Below the pieces are notes generated by a model that worked only from the letters and a program-made list of their open reading frames with translations, was not told the DNA's origin and ran no database searches. A DNA stretch of 64,000 bases from JAEUNJ01 sp052035955 (lineage in GTDB: Bacteria; Pseudomonadota; Gammaproteobacteria; Burkholderiales; Rhodocyclaceae), in NCBI GenBank assembly GCA_052035955.1, contig JBPOHD010000007.1, positions 1 through 64,000 on the forward strand, given 5' to 3'. Made by a program: the position numbers and the translations under genes. Below, piece after piece: positions 16,789 through 24,346 of this stretch; within the stretch, counting starts at the first letter, position 1; each line of letters starts with the position of its first letter.

Positions 16789-18315
16789 ATGGCAGCCCGC
16801 CCCAACACCAAGGATCCGACGCTGCGCCTCCTCTTCGTCGACGTCAACGACGAGGGCATGCCCGCCGTGCTCGAACGTTTCCGGTCCGCCGGTTACGAAC
16901 CCCAGGCGCATCGCGTCGGCCATGCGGAGGAATTGCGCAATGCCCTGAATGCGCTGACCTGGGATGCGATCCTGTGTGCGAACGGCATTCCCGGGCTGTC
17001 GTCGCTGGCGGCACTGCGCACCATGCAGGAAACGAAGCGCGACCTGCCCTTCCTGATCCTGTCGGCAACCGGCGAGGAGAAATCGGCCATCCGGGCCATG
17101 AAAGCCGGCGCCCACGACTGCCTGGCCCGGGACCGACTCGAGCGCCTGGTTCCCGCCGTCGAACGCGAAGTCCGGGAAGCCCGCAACCGCGCCGATCACC
17201 GGGCCGCCCTGGAGATGCTGCGAGAAAGCGAGGCCCACTTCCGGGCCCTGGCGTCCAACCTTCCCGGGATGGTGTTCCATCTCGTCCGCGACCCCGACCA
17301 TAGCCTGCGATTCCTGTTCGTCAGCGAAGGGTGCCGACTGTTCGGGTTCAAGCAGCCTGAACTCCTGGCCTCGGCGGACCGTTTCCTGGAGGCGCTCCAG
17401 GCGGAGGATCGGGGCGCCCTCGAGAAGGCCATCGCCGAATCGGCGGACTCGGGCTCTGCCCTCAACTGGGAGGGCCGCATGCGCAACCGGGGCGTGGCCC
17501 GCTGGGTCAACCTCCGCTCCCTGCCCCAGCGCGATGTGGCCGGACTCCTGCACTGGCACGGCATCGTCAGCGACATCACGCGCAGCAAGGAGATCGAGGC
17601 GGAACTCCGCCGATCCCGGGAACAGCTTTCCGAGCTGTCGAGCTACCTGGAAGGCGCCAAGGAAGAGGAACGCGAGCGCATCGCGCGGGACATTCACGAC
17701 GAACTCGGCAGCCTCCTGGTGGCCATCAAGATCGAGTCCTCGCTGCTCGCCGCCAAGCTGCCGGACACCTCCGCCGGCCTTCGTGCCAAGGCCCAGGCCA
17801 TGGAGACCCTGCTCGACCAGGCGATGGGAACGGCCAGCCGGGTCGCCCGGGAACTGCGTCCGGGGATACTGAAGGAGTTCGGGCTGCCCGCCGCCATCGA
17901 ATGCCAGGTGGAAGACTTCGCCCAGCGCACGGGCATCAACTGCCGGGCGCAATGCGACGACGACGGCATAGAACTCGACGAACGCGCCTCGCTGGCCCTG
18001 TTCCGCATCGTCCAGGAAACCCTGACCAACGTCGCCAAGCACGCCCACGCCTCCCTCGTCGTGGTGCGGCTGCGCCGCGATCAAGGTAAGATCACGCTCG
18101 AAATCCGCGACAACGGACGCGGCATCACCGATGCCGACATGGCCAAGCCGAAGTCCTTCGGCCTGCGCGGCGTGCGGGAGCGCATCCACAGTCTCGGAGG
18201 GGAGTTCTGCATCACGGGCGGGGAACACGGCGGCACCCACCTCGTGCTGCGCCTCCCCGAGGTTTCCGCCGTCCCCACGGCGGTCGAAGAAGAACCGCAA
18301 CGCACCCTTTTCTGA
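16789..18315 (+). CDS. NarX/NarQ-type histidine kinase with a degenerate receiver and a PAS domain
   Basis: 508 residues from ATG 16789. Residues 10-130 fold like a receiver, but the phospho-acceptor position is lost: the strand reads DAILCANGIPG where an Asp is expected four residues before the Pro. A PAS domain follows at about 145-265. Then comes a HisKA_3 dimerisation helix with ERERIARDIHDELGSLL and His303. The ATPase domain has ALFRIVQETLTNVAKHA, DNGRGI and FGLRGVRERI. It lacks membrane segments, unlike NarX, so it senses something in the cytoplasm. Its stop overlaps the start of a NarL-type regulator (TGATG), giving a clear two-component pair. Confidence 0.92.
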   Translation: MAARPNTKDPTLRLLFVDVNDEGMPAVLERFRSAGYEPQAHRVGHAEELRNALNALTWDAILCANGIPGLSSLAALRTMQETKRDLPFLILSATGEEKSAIRAMKAGAHDCLARDRLERLVPAVEREVREARNRADHRAALEMLRESEAHFRALASNLPGMVFHLVRDPDHSLRFLFVSEGCRLFGFKQPELLASADRFLEALQAEDRGALEKAIAESADSGSALNWEGRMRNRGVARWVNLRSLPQRDVAGLLHWHGIVSDITRSKEIEAELRRSREQLSELSSYLEGAKEEERERIARDIHDELGSLLVAIKIESSLLAAKLPDTSAGLRAKAQAMETLLDQAMGTASRVARELRPGILKEFGLPAAIECQVEDFAQRTGINCRAQCDDDGIELDERASLALFRIVQETLTNVAKHAHASLVVVRLRRDQGKITLEIRDNGRGITDADMAKPKSFGLRGVRERIHSLGGEFCITGGEHGGTHLVLRLPEVSAVPTAVEEEPQRTLF

Positions 18316-18956
18316 TGGCAGAGAAAATCCACGTCCTGATCGCCGATGACCACGCCATCGTGCGCCAGGGCCTGAAGCAGATCCTTTCCGAAACCGAGGA
18401 CCTCGTCGTCGCCGGCGAGGCGGACGACGGCGCCGACGCACTGCGCCTGGCCCGCCAGCAGCCCTGGGACGTCTTCCTGCTCGACGTCTCCATGCCCAAT
18501 CGCAATGGCATCGACACCCTCAAGCAGCTGAAGAAGGAATTCCCGCGCCAGCCGGTGCTGATCCTCAGCATGCACCCCGAGGAACAATATGCCGTCCGGG
18601 CCCTGAAGGCCGGCGCCTCGGGCTACCTGACCAAGCAGAGCGCGCCCGACCTGCTGGTGGAGGCGATCCGCAAGGTGGCCCAGGGCAAGAAGTACGTCAG
18701 CGCGACGGTGGCCGAGCAGTTGGCCACGGCCATCTCCCAGGACAACGAACGGCTGCCCCACGAAGCGCTGTCGGACCGGGAGCATCAGGTCCTGGTCCTG
18801 ATCGCGTCCGGCAAGACCCTGACCCAGATCGCCGAGGAACTCAACCTGTCCGTCGCCACCGTGGGGACCTACCGGGCCCGGCTGCTGGAAAAGATGGGAC
18901 TGAAGAGCACCGCCGAGCTGATCCGCTACGGCATCGAGAACGGACTCCTGGGGTAG
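18315..18956 (+). CDS. NarL/FixJ-type response regulator
   Basis: 213 residues. The receiver domain spans 1-120 with the acidic pocket ADDH at 10-13, phospho-acceptor Asp57 in FLLDVSMPNRNG and Lys in YLTKQSAP. The C-terminal LuxR-type helix-turn-helix reads LSDREHQVLVLIASGKTLTQIAEELNLS, then TVGTYRARLLEKMGLKS. It is translationally coupled to the HisKA_3 kinase upstream, which should phosphorylate it. The targets are unknown; the next gene, a diguanylate cyclase 7 nt downstream, is probably co-transcribed, so the output may involve c-di-GMP. Confidence 0.94.
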   Translation: MAEKIHVLIADDHAIVRQGLKQILSETEDLVVAGEADDGADALRLARQQPWDVFLLDVSMPNRNGIDTLKQLKKEFPRQPVLILSMHPEEQYAVRALKAGASGYLTKQSAPDLLVEAIRKVAQGKKYVSATVAEQLATAISQDNERLPHEALSDREHQVLVLIASGKTLTQIAEELNLSVATVGTYRARLLEKMGLKSTAELIRYGIENGLLG

Positions 18957-18963
18957 ACAGCAG

Positions 18964-20688
18964 GTGGCCGAGTTCAACCAGCCTTCCGAGATCGCCCGCG
19001 AAGCCCTGCGCCGCCTGGCCATGCGGCGCATCCCCCCGACGCCGGACAATTACCGGGCCCTGTACCACGAGATCGCGGGCACCCAGGTCGCCGAGACCTT
19101 CCCGGAACGCCACCTGAAGGCGATCGCCGGCGCCCTGCCCCGCTCGACGCCCGACCAGTTGCGCTTCGCGCGGCAGATGGACCAGGCCGTGGGCGAGCAG
19201 AACTGGGAGCAGCTCCGCGCCGCCATCGCCGACCTGGCCAGGCAGGCCGGCAGCGAGGGGCCTTCCTGGGGCCCCCTGCTCAAGGAATTCCTCGTCCAGT
19301 ACGAGCGCCCCGTCGCCGGCATGACCCAGGCCAAGAAGCGGGAAAGCCTGGAACACGTCCTGGGCGCCTCGAACAATGCGGATGTCCTGTTCGGCCGCCT
19401 GCAGTCCCTCCTCAAGTCCTGGAGCCAGGGCGAGGCGGCCAAGGGGGCGGCCTCCGAGGCGCCCGCGGGTGGAACCGCCGAGGCGATTCCGTCGACGGGC
19501 GAGCTGCGCGAACTCATGGCCCAGTTGCTGGAGAACACGGTCGCCACCCTGCTCGCCGACAGCCCGGAACTGGCCGACGAGGCCGGGCGCCTGGCCGGCG
19601 AGGCGAGGGCGGCGCGCGGCCCGGAGCAGCTATCCAGCCTGGCCGGCAGGCTCAAGAAGTTCAGCTACCGGCTGCAGTTCGTGTCCGAGGACCAGGCCGA
19701 GTTGCGCACCGCCCTGCTGCGCCTGCTCCAGCTCGTCGTGGAGAACATCGACGAACTGGTGCTGGACGACCAGTGGCTGCACGGACAAATCCAGGTCGTC
19801 ACCGAGCTCATCGGCCAGCCGCTGAACCTGCGCCGCCTGGACGACGTGGAGCGGCGCCTCAAGGAGGTCATCGTCAAGCAGGGCAGCCTCAAGAAGCAGC
19901 TCAACGAGGCGCGGGACCGGCTCAAGGCAATGCTGGCCACCTTCGTCGACCGGCTGGCGCGCTTCTCCGAGAGCACCAGCGGCTACCACGACAAGATAGA
20001 GCGTTGCGCCCAGCGCATCAGCGCCGCCCGGGACATCGGCGAACTCTCCGACGTCCTCGACGAGGTCATGCGCGAGACCCGGACCATGCAGCTCGATTCC
20101 CAGCGGTCCCGGGACGACATGGTGGAAATGCGCCGCCGGGCCAACGAAGCCGAACAGGAAATCGCCCGACTGCAGGGCGAGCTCTCCCAGGCCAGCGAAA
20201 TGGTTCGCCACGATCCCCTCACCGGGGCCCTGAACCGCAAGGGCATGGAAGAGGCCATGGAGAAGGAGGTGGGGCGGGTGCGGCGCCGCGGCAGCCCCCT
20301 GTGCATGGCCCTGCTCGACATCGACAATTTCAAGAAGCTGAACGACAGCCTGGGCCACGATGCCGGCGACAAGGCCCTGGTCCATCTCGCCCAGGTGGTG
20401 CGGGAAACCATCCGCCCCCAGGACAGCCTGGCCCGCTACGGCGGCGAGGAGTTCGTCGTCATCCTGCCGGATACGGCCCTCGACGACGCCGTCAAGGCCA
20501 TGGTCCGCGTGCAGCGGGAACTCACCAAGCGCTTCTTCCTGCATGGCAACGAGAAGGTCCTCATCACCTTCAGTTGCGGCGTCGCCGAACTCATCGGCGA
20601 GGAGCCCCCCCCGGAAACCCTCAAGCGCGCCGATGCGGCCATGTACCTGGCCAAGCGCCAGGGCAAGAACCGGGTTCTCCCCGCCTGA
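18964..20688 (+). CDS. Diguanylate cyclase with a long helical N-terminal region
   Basis: 574 residues from GTG 18964, seven bases after the regulator's stop. Residues 1-400 are mostly helical with no recognised sensor domain. They begin with a conserved-looking LRRLAMRRIPPTPDNYRALY segment and end in a coiled coil (MRRRANEAEQEIARLQGEL). The GGDEF domain fills the rest: DPLTGALNRKG, ALLDIDNFKKLNDSLGHDAGD, active site GGEEF at 493-497, and an intact RPQD inhibitory site five residues before it. It should make c-di-GMP under product inhibition. It closes the NarX/NarL-type operon just before the flagellin gene. Confidence 0.9.
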   Translation: MAEFNQPSEIAREALRRLAMRRIPPTPDNYRALYHEIAGTQVAETFPERHLKAIAGALPRSTPDQLRFARQMDQAVGEQNWEQLRAAIADLARQAGSEGPSWGPLLKEFLVQYERPVAGMTQAKKRESLEHVLGASNNADVLFGRLQSLLKSWSQGEAAKGAASEAPAGGTAEAIPSTGELRELMAQLLENTVATLLADSPELADEAGRLAGEARAARGPEQLSSLAGRLKKFSYRLQFVSEDQAELRTALLRLLQLVVENIDELVLDDQWLHGQIQVVTELIGQPLNLRRLDDVERRLKEVIVKQGSLKKQLNEARDRLKAMLATFVDRLARFSESTSGYHDKIERCAQRISAARDIGELSDVLDEVMRETRTMQLDSQRSRDDMVEMRRRANEAEQEIARLQGELSQASEMVRHDPLTGALNRKGMEEAMEKEVGRVRRRGSPLCMALLDIDNFKKLNDSLGHDAGDKALVHLAQVVRETIRPQDSLARYGGEEFVVILPDTALDDAVKAMVRVQRELTKRFFLHGNEKVLITFSCGVAELIGEEPPPETLKRADAAMYLAKRQGKNRVLPA

Positions 20689-20719
20689 GCGGAACAGCAT
20701 AACCAACTGTTTTTGCTTA

Positions 20720-20742
20720 ATTTTCCTGACCTCCAGGAAAAT
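20720..20742. promoter_or_regulatory. AT-rich inverted repeat upstream of flagellin
   Basis: ATTTTCCTG (20720-20728), loop ACCTC, CAGGAAAAT (20734-20742): a 9-bp perfect stem. It stands between the diguanylate cyclase stop and the flagellin promoter. It could be a weak terminator of the former (no T-tract follows on the plus strand) or a regulator-binding site for flagellin control. Confidence 0.4.
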
Positions 20743-20745
20743 CCC

Positions 20746-20773
20746 TCAAGTTTCCTCCGGCCGGCTCCGTTAA
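20746..20773 (+). promoter_or_regulatory. Sigma-28 (FliA)-like promoter of flagellin
   Basis: TCAAGTTT (20746-20753) and TCCGTTAA (20766-20773) match seven and six of eight bases of the FliA boxes TAAAGTTT and GCCGATAA. The spacer is 12 rather than the usual 11 bp. It lies 63 nt before the flagellin start, where a class 3 flagellar promoter is expected. Confidence 0.5.
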
Positions 20774-20835
20774 AGGGACCATCGGGAGCAAGAGCCTCCC
20801 GGGACCCTTGAACCCACAGGCACGAGGAGCAAAAA

Positions 20836-22320
20836 ATGGCACAAGTCATCAACACCAATGTGATGTCGCTGAACTCTCAGCGCAACCTGAACACGTCGCA
20901 AACCGCGCTGTCCGTCGCCCTCCAGCGGCTGTCCTCCGGCCTGCGCATCAACTCCGCCAAGGACGACGCCGCCGGCCTCGCGATTTCCGAGCGCTTCACG
21001 TCCCAGATTCGCGGCCTCGACCAGGCCCGGCGCAATGCCAACGACGGCATCTCCCTGGCCCAGACGGCCGAAGGCGCCCTCCAGTCGGCCGGCGACATCC
21101 TGCAGCGGATCCGCGAACTGGCCGTCCAGTCCGCCAATGCCACCAACTCCGGCAGCGACCGGCAGGCCCTGAACTCGGAAGTCGTGCAACTGACCGCCGA
21201 ACTGGACCGCATCGCCAGCACCACCGAATTCAACGGCCAGCGCCTGCTGGACGGCACCTTCGGCTCCGCCCAGTTCCAGGTCGGCGCCAACGCCAACCAG
21301 ACCATCACCGCGACCACCGCGAACTTCGCCACCACCAAGTACGGCAACTTCCGCATCGGCTCCCTGGCCGCCACGGCGACCAACCCGGCCGGTGACCTGG
21401 TCCAGGGCAGCACCGCCAACGCCATCGCCTCCAACGCCGCGGCCGCTTCCCGCGTCGCCGGTGGCAACATCACGATCAATGGCGCCATCGGCAGCGCCAC
21501 CATCACCGCCGGCGCCGGGGCCAGCGCCAAGACCGTGGCCGGCCAGATCAACGGGCAGACCGGCAATACGGGCGTGTCGGCCACCGCCACCACCGAGTTC
21601 GACCTGACGGTCTTCACCGCCTCGGCCAGCTACTCGATGGACATCACGTCCAACAACACCACCGCCGTGACCATCGCCTTCTCGGTCGGCGCCACGCTCA
21701 ACTCGGACGGCCTGTCTTCCGCCGTCAATGCCTTCAACGACGTGTCCTCCAAGACCGGCGTGACGGCCAAGGTCAACACCGCCGGCGACGGCATCACGCT
21801 GACCAACAGCACCGGCGAGAACATCACCGTGGCCAACAATGCCGCCTCCACGGCTGCCGTCACCGTGGGTGGCACCGCCACCGCCGCCGGCGCCAGTGCC
21901 GTGGGCACCGGCCAGCTCACCCTGGACTCCGACAAGTCCTTCAACGTCGCCGCCGCCAACACGACCGACTTCTTCAACGCCGCCACCGCCGCGGCCCAGT
22001 TGCAGGCCGTGAATGCGCTGGACGTCGGCAGCGTCGGCGCCGCCAACCGGTCCATCGCCATCGTCGATGCCGCCTTGGCGGTGGTCAACGGCCAACGCGC
22101 CAAGTTCGGCGCCCTGCAGTCCCGGTTCGAATCGACCATCAACAACCTGCAGACCACGTCCGAGAACCTGTCGGCCTCCCGCAGCCGCATCCGCGATGCG
22201 GACTTCGCCCAGGAAACCGCCAACCTGACCCGCGCCCAGATCCTGCAGCAGGCCGGCACGGCGATGCTGGCCCAGGCGAACGCGGTTCCGAACCAGGTCC
22301 TGACGCTCCTCCGCGGTTGA
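20836..22320 (+). CDS. fliC: Flagellin
   Basis: 494 residues. The N-terminal D0/D1 domain (1-140) is canonical: MAQVINTNVMSLNSQRNL, LQRLSSGLRINSAKDDAAGL, IRELAVQSANATNSGSDR. The C-terminal D1/D0 domain (about 400-494) has FESTINNLQTTSENLSASRSRIRDADFA and ends in NQVLTLLRG. The central 170-390 is rich in Thr, Ser, Ala and Asn and poor in aromatics, a typical O-glycosylation surface. GAGGAG lies six bases before ATG 20836, and a sigma-28-like promoter lies upstream. FlaG and two putative glycosylation genes follow on the same strand. Exported through the flagellar type III system; polymerises into the filament. Confidence 0.98.
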   Translation: MAQVINTNVMSLNSQRNLNTSQTALSVALQRLSSGLRINSAKDDAAGLAISERFTSQIRGLDQARRNANDGISLAQTAEGALQSAGDILQRIRELAVQSANATNSGSDRQALNSEVVQLTAELDRIASTTEFNGQRLLDGTFGSAQFQVGANANQTITATTANFATTKYGNFRIGSLAATATNPAGDLVQGSTANAIASNAAAASRVAGGNITINGAIGSATITAGAGASAKTVAGQINGQTGNTGVSATATTEFDLTVFTASASYSMDITSNNTTAVTIAFSVGATLNSDGLSSAVNAFNDVSSKTGVTAKVNTAGDGITLTNSTGENITVANNAASTAAVTVGGTATAAGASAVGTGQLTLDSDKSFNVAAANTTDFFNAATAAAQLQAVNALDVGSVGAANRSIAIVDAALAVVNGQRAKFGALQSRFESTINNLQTTSENLSASRSRIRDADFAQETANLTRAQILQQAGTAMLAQANAVPNQVLTLLRG

Positions 22321-22342
22321 TCTAGGACGCATGCGTAACGGA

Positions 22343-22366
22343 GGGCGGTGAGAATCCTCACCGCCC
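22343..22366 (+). terminator. Hairpin between fliC and flaG
   Basis: GGGCGGTGAG (22343-22352), loop AATC, CTCACCGCCC (22357-22366): a 10-bp perfect stem with no T-tract. It probably acts as a partial terminator or 3'-end stabiliser, giving much more flagellin than FlaG mRNA. Confidence 0.55.
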
Positions 22367-22387
22367 AACCTGGCAAGGAGGCCTGAA

Positions 22388-22753
22388 ATGGCAATTCAAT
22401 CCGTCGGAAGTTTCGGCAATGCGCTGAACCTCCCGGCCGCGTCCCAGGGTTCCGGGCCGCAGCCGGTGGTGCCGGCCGCCGCCGAAGCCCCGAAGGTCCA
22501 GGCCCCGCCGCAAGCGCCCGCCGTATCCCGGGAGGAAATCGAGCAGGCCATCGAGCACATGAAGACGAAGGTCGATCCGGTCGTGTCCAACGCCCTGCAA
22601 TTCACGGTGGACGACAGTACGGGAAAGACCGTGGTCAAGGTGGTCGACGGCCAGACCGGCAAGATGATCCGCCAGATTCCTTCCGAGGAACTGCTGGCCA
22701 TCGCCGAGTCCATCGACAGGATGCAAGGCCTGCTCTTGCGGCAGAAGGCTTGA
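22388..22753 (+). CDS. flaG: FlaG-family flagellar protein
   Basis: 121 residues, start supported by AAGGAGG just upstream. The first half is disordered (rich in Pro, Ala, Gln). The second half is the FlaG domain: VSNALQFTVDDSTGKTVVKVVDGQTGKMIRQIPSEELLAIAESI. FlaG proteins affect filament length and are usually encoded beside fliC and fliD. Here fliC is directly upstream but fliD is 40 kb away, beyond a large insertion. A strong hairpin terminator follows 20 nt after the stop. Confidence 0.93.
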   Translation: MAIQSVGSFGNALNLPAASQGSGPQPVVPAAAEAPKVQAPPQAPAVSREEIEQAIEHMKTKVDPVVSNALQFTVDDSTGKTVVKVVDGQTGKMIRQIPSEELLAIAESIDRMQGLLLRQKA

Positions 22754-22772
22754 CCCCTCAGCGGGGCGAACA

Positions 22773-22806
22773 ATGGAAACGGCCCGGTGATCCGGGCCGT
22801 TTCCAT
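22773..22806 (+). terminator. Strong hairpin terminator after flaG
   Basis: Perfect 15-bp arms, ATGGAAACGGCCCGG (22773-22787) and its complement (22792-22806), with loop TGAT. Only a short TT follows, so Rho-independent efficiency is uncertain, but the stem is very stable. Confidence 0.7.
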
Positions 22807-22860
22807 TTGGGCCGCCGGCCCCGCCTCCCTTAAACTCCCGTCTTCGCATCAGGACAAGCC

Positions 22861-24252
22861 ATGGACGCCGCCAGACTTCCCCTCCCCACCGTGACCCTGG
22901 TCGCCGTCGATTGCGTCAATGCCGAACTGGCCCTCGACGCGATGGAGCGCAGCATGGCGCTGTGCGACTTTGCCGGCGCGATCCTGCTCACCTCCCAGGG
23001 GGTGGCCACCCGGTCCGGCATCGACGTCCTCCCCATCCCGCCCATATCCAGCAAGCGGGAGTACTCCGTTTTCATGGTCAAGGGGCTCGCCGACCACGTT
23101 CGCACGACCCACGCGCTGACCGTCCAGTGGGACGGATTCGTCACCGATGCCGGCGCCTGGGATCCGCGGTTCCTGGAGTACGACTACATCGGTGCGGTCT
23201 GGCCCCCGGACCTCTCCACCCGCCAGGTCGGCAACGGCGGCTTCTCCCTGCGCTCGCGGAAACTCCTGCAGGCCCTGGCCGACCCGGCCTTCCCGGAATC
23301 GGCCGTCATCCACGAGGACCAGGCCATCTGCAACCTCTTCCGCGACCGACTCGAACGGGAGTTCGGCATCCGTTTCGCGACGCCGGAACTGGCCGCCCGC
23401 TTCTCCCACGAGACGGTCCACGACGGCAAACCCACCTTCGGCTTCCATGGCCCCCAGAACCTCGGCATGTACTGGAGCGAAGCCGAGATCGACCGGGGGT
23501 TGCGGCTCGTCTCCCGGCATGCCCTGCGGGCCCCCGAGGCCGTCTGGCTGGCCCGCCACCTGAATGCCGCCGGCCGCCACCGGGAATCGGCCAAGGTCGC
23601 CGGCGCCACCCTGGTCGAACAGCCCGAGAACAGCGAGATCCTCGACATCCTCGCCCAGCTGCGGGAGCGGACCAAGGGCGACGACTACATGGCCCGCTCC
23701 GAGGCCCGCTTCCTGCTCGGCAACCTGAAGCGGCACCTGCCCGAGGTCTTTCGCAACCGTACCGTGCTGGAACTGACGCGCCCCGGGACGGGCGCCGTCA
23801 CCGGCGAATGGTTCGAGGGCTGCGTGCCGGTGGCGGTGCCGGGCGCCGGTGGCGAAGCGCCCGAGCTCTACGCCGCCCGAAGCGAGTCCTTCGACACCGT
23901 CGTTTCCTGCGGCGCCCTCGAATACCTGCCCCGCTGGCGGGAAGCGGTCCGCAATCTGCTGCGCCTGCTCAAGCGCGACGGCTTCCTGTTCATCGCCTGC
24001 GCGGCGCCCGGACGCCGCCGGCCGGAAAACGGCGACGGCGACTACCGGGCCATCGACCCGCGGGAACTGGCGAACCTGTTCCAGGGCCTGCCCCTGGCCC
24101 ACCTGGACGTGCTGGAGGACCGCATGGTCCAGGACATCTACCTGTTCGCCGCCGGCCCGGAAGCGCCGGCGGCCCTGGTCGCCACCCTGCGCCGGTTCGT
24201 GGCCGACCAGGCCTTCCTGCTCCGCCGGCGCAACTTCCACGGCCTGCCGTGA
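22861..24252 (+). CDS. DUF5672 protein fused to a methyltransferase-like domain
   Basis: 463 residues. Residues 1-210 match DUF5672: a start like VTLVAVDCVN, SKREYSVFMVKGL, VQWDGFV, WDPRFLEYDYIGAVWP, VGNGGFSLRSRKLL, EDQAIC and a final FGFHG. This fold is regarded as glycosyltransferase-like. Residues 270-440 resemble a class I SAM methyltransferase: FDTVVSCGALEYLPRWREAVRNLLRLLKRDGFLFIAC. The typical GxGxG loop is weak, so activity is uncertain. It lies after flaG and before an OGT-like gene, so a role in flagellin or surface glycosylation is likely. An AGGAC precedes the ATG; the flaG terminator separates it from flaG. Confidence 0.75.
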   Translation: MDAARLPLPTVTLVAVDCVNAELALDAMERSMALCDFAGAILLTSQGVATRSGIDVLPIPPISSKREYSVFMVKGLADHVRTTHALTVQWDGFVTDAGAWDPRFLEYDYIGAVWPPDLSTRQVGNGGFSLRSRKLLQALADPAFPESAVIHEDQAICNLFRDRLEREFGIRFATPELAARFSHETVHDGKPTFGFHGPQNLGMYWSEAEIDRGLRLVSRHALRAPEAVWLARHLNAAGRHRESAKVAGATLVEQPENSEILDILAQLRERTKGDDYMARSEARFLLGNLKRHLPEVFRNRTVLELTRPGTGAVTGEWFEGCVPVAVPGAGGEAPELYAARSESFDTVVSCGALEYLPRWREAVRNLLRLLKRDGFLFIACAAPGRRRPENGDGDYRAIDPRELANLFQGLPLAHLDVLEDRMVQDIYLFAAGPEAPAALVATLRRFVADQAFLLRRRNFHGLP

Positions 24253-24346
24253 GGACGGCCGTTGCCGGCCGGCGGCAGGCATCCCAAGGCCATCCCGGCG
24301 GCATCGCTGCCGCGGGCAGCCCGCCCCTGGTCGCCCGCAGCAGTCC

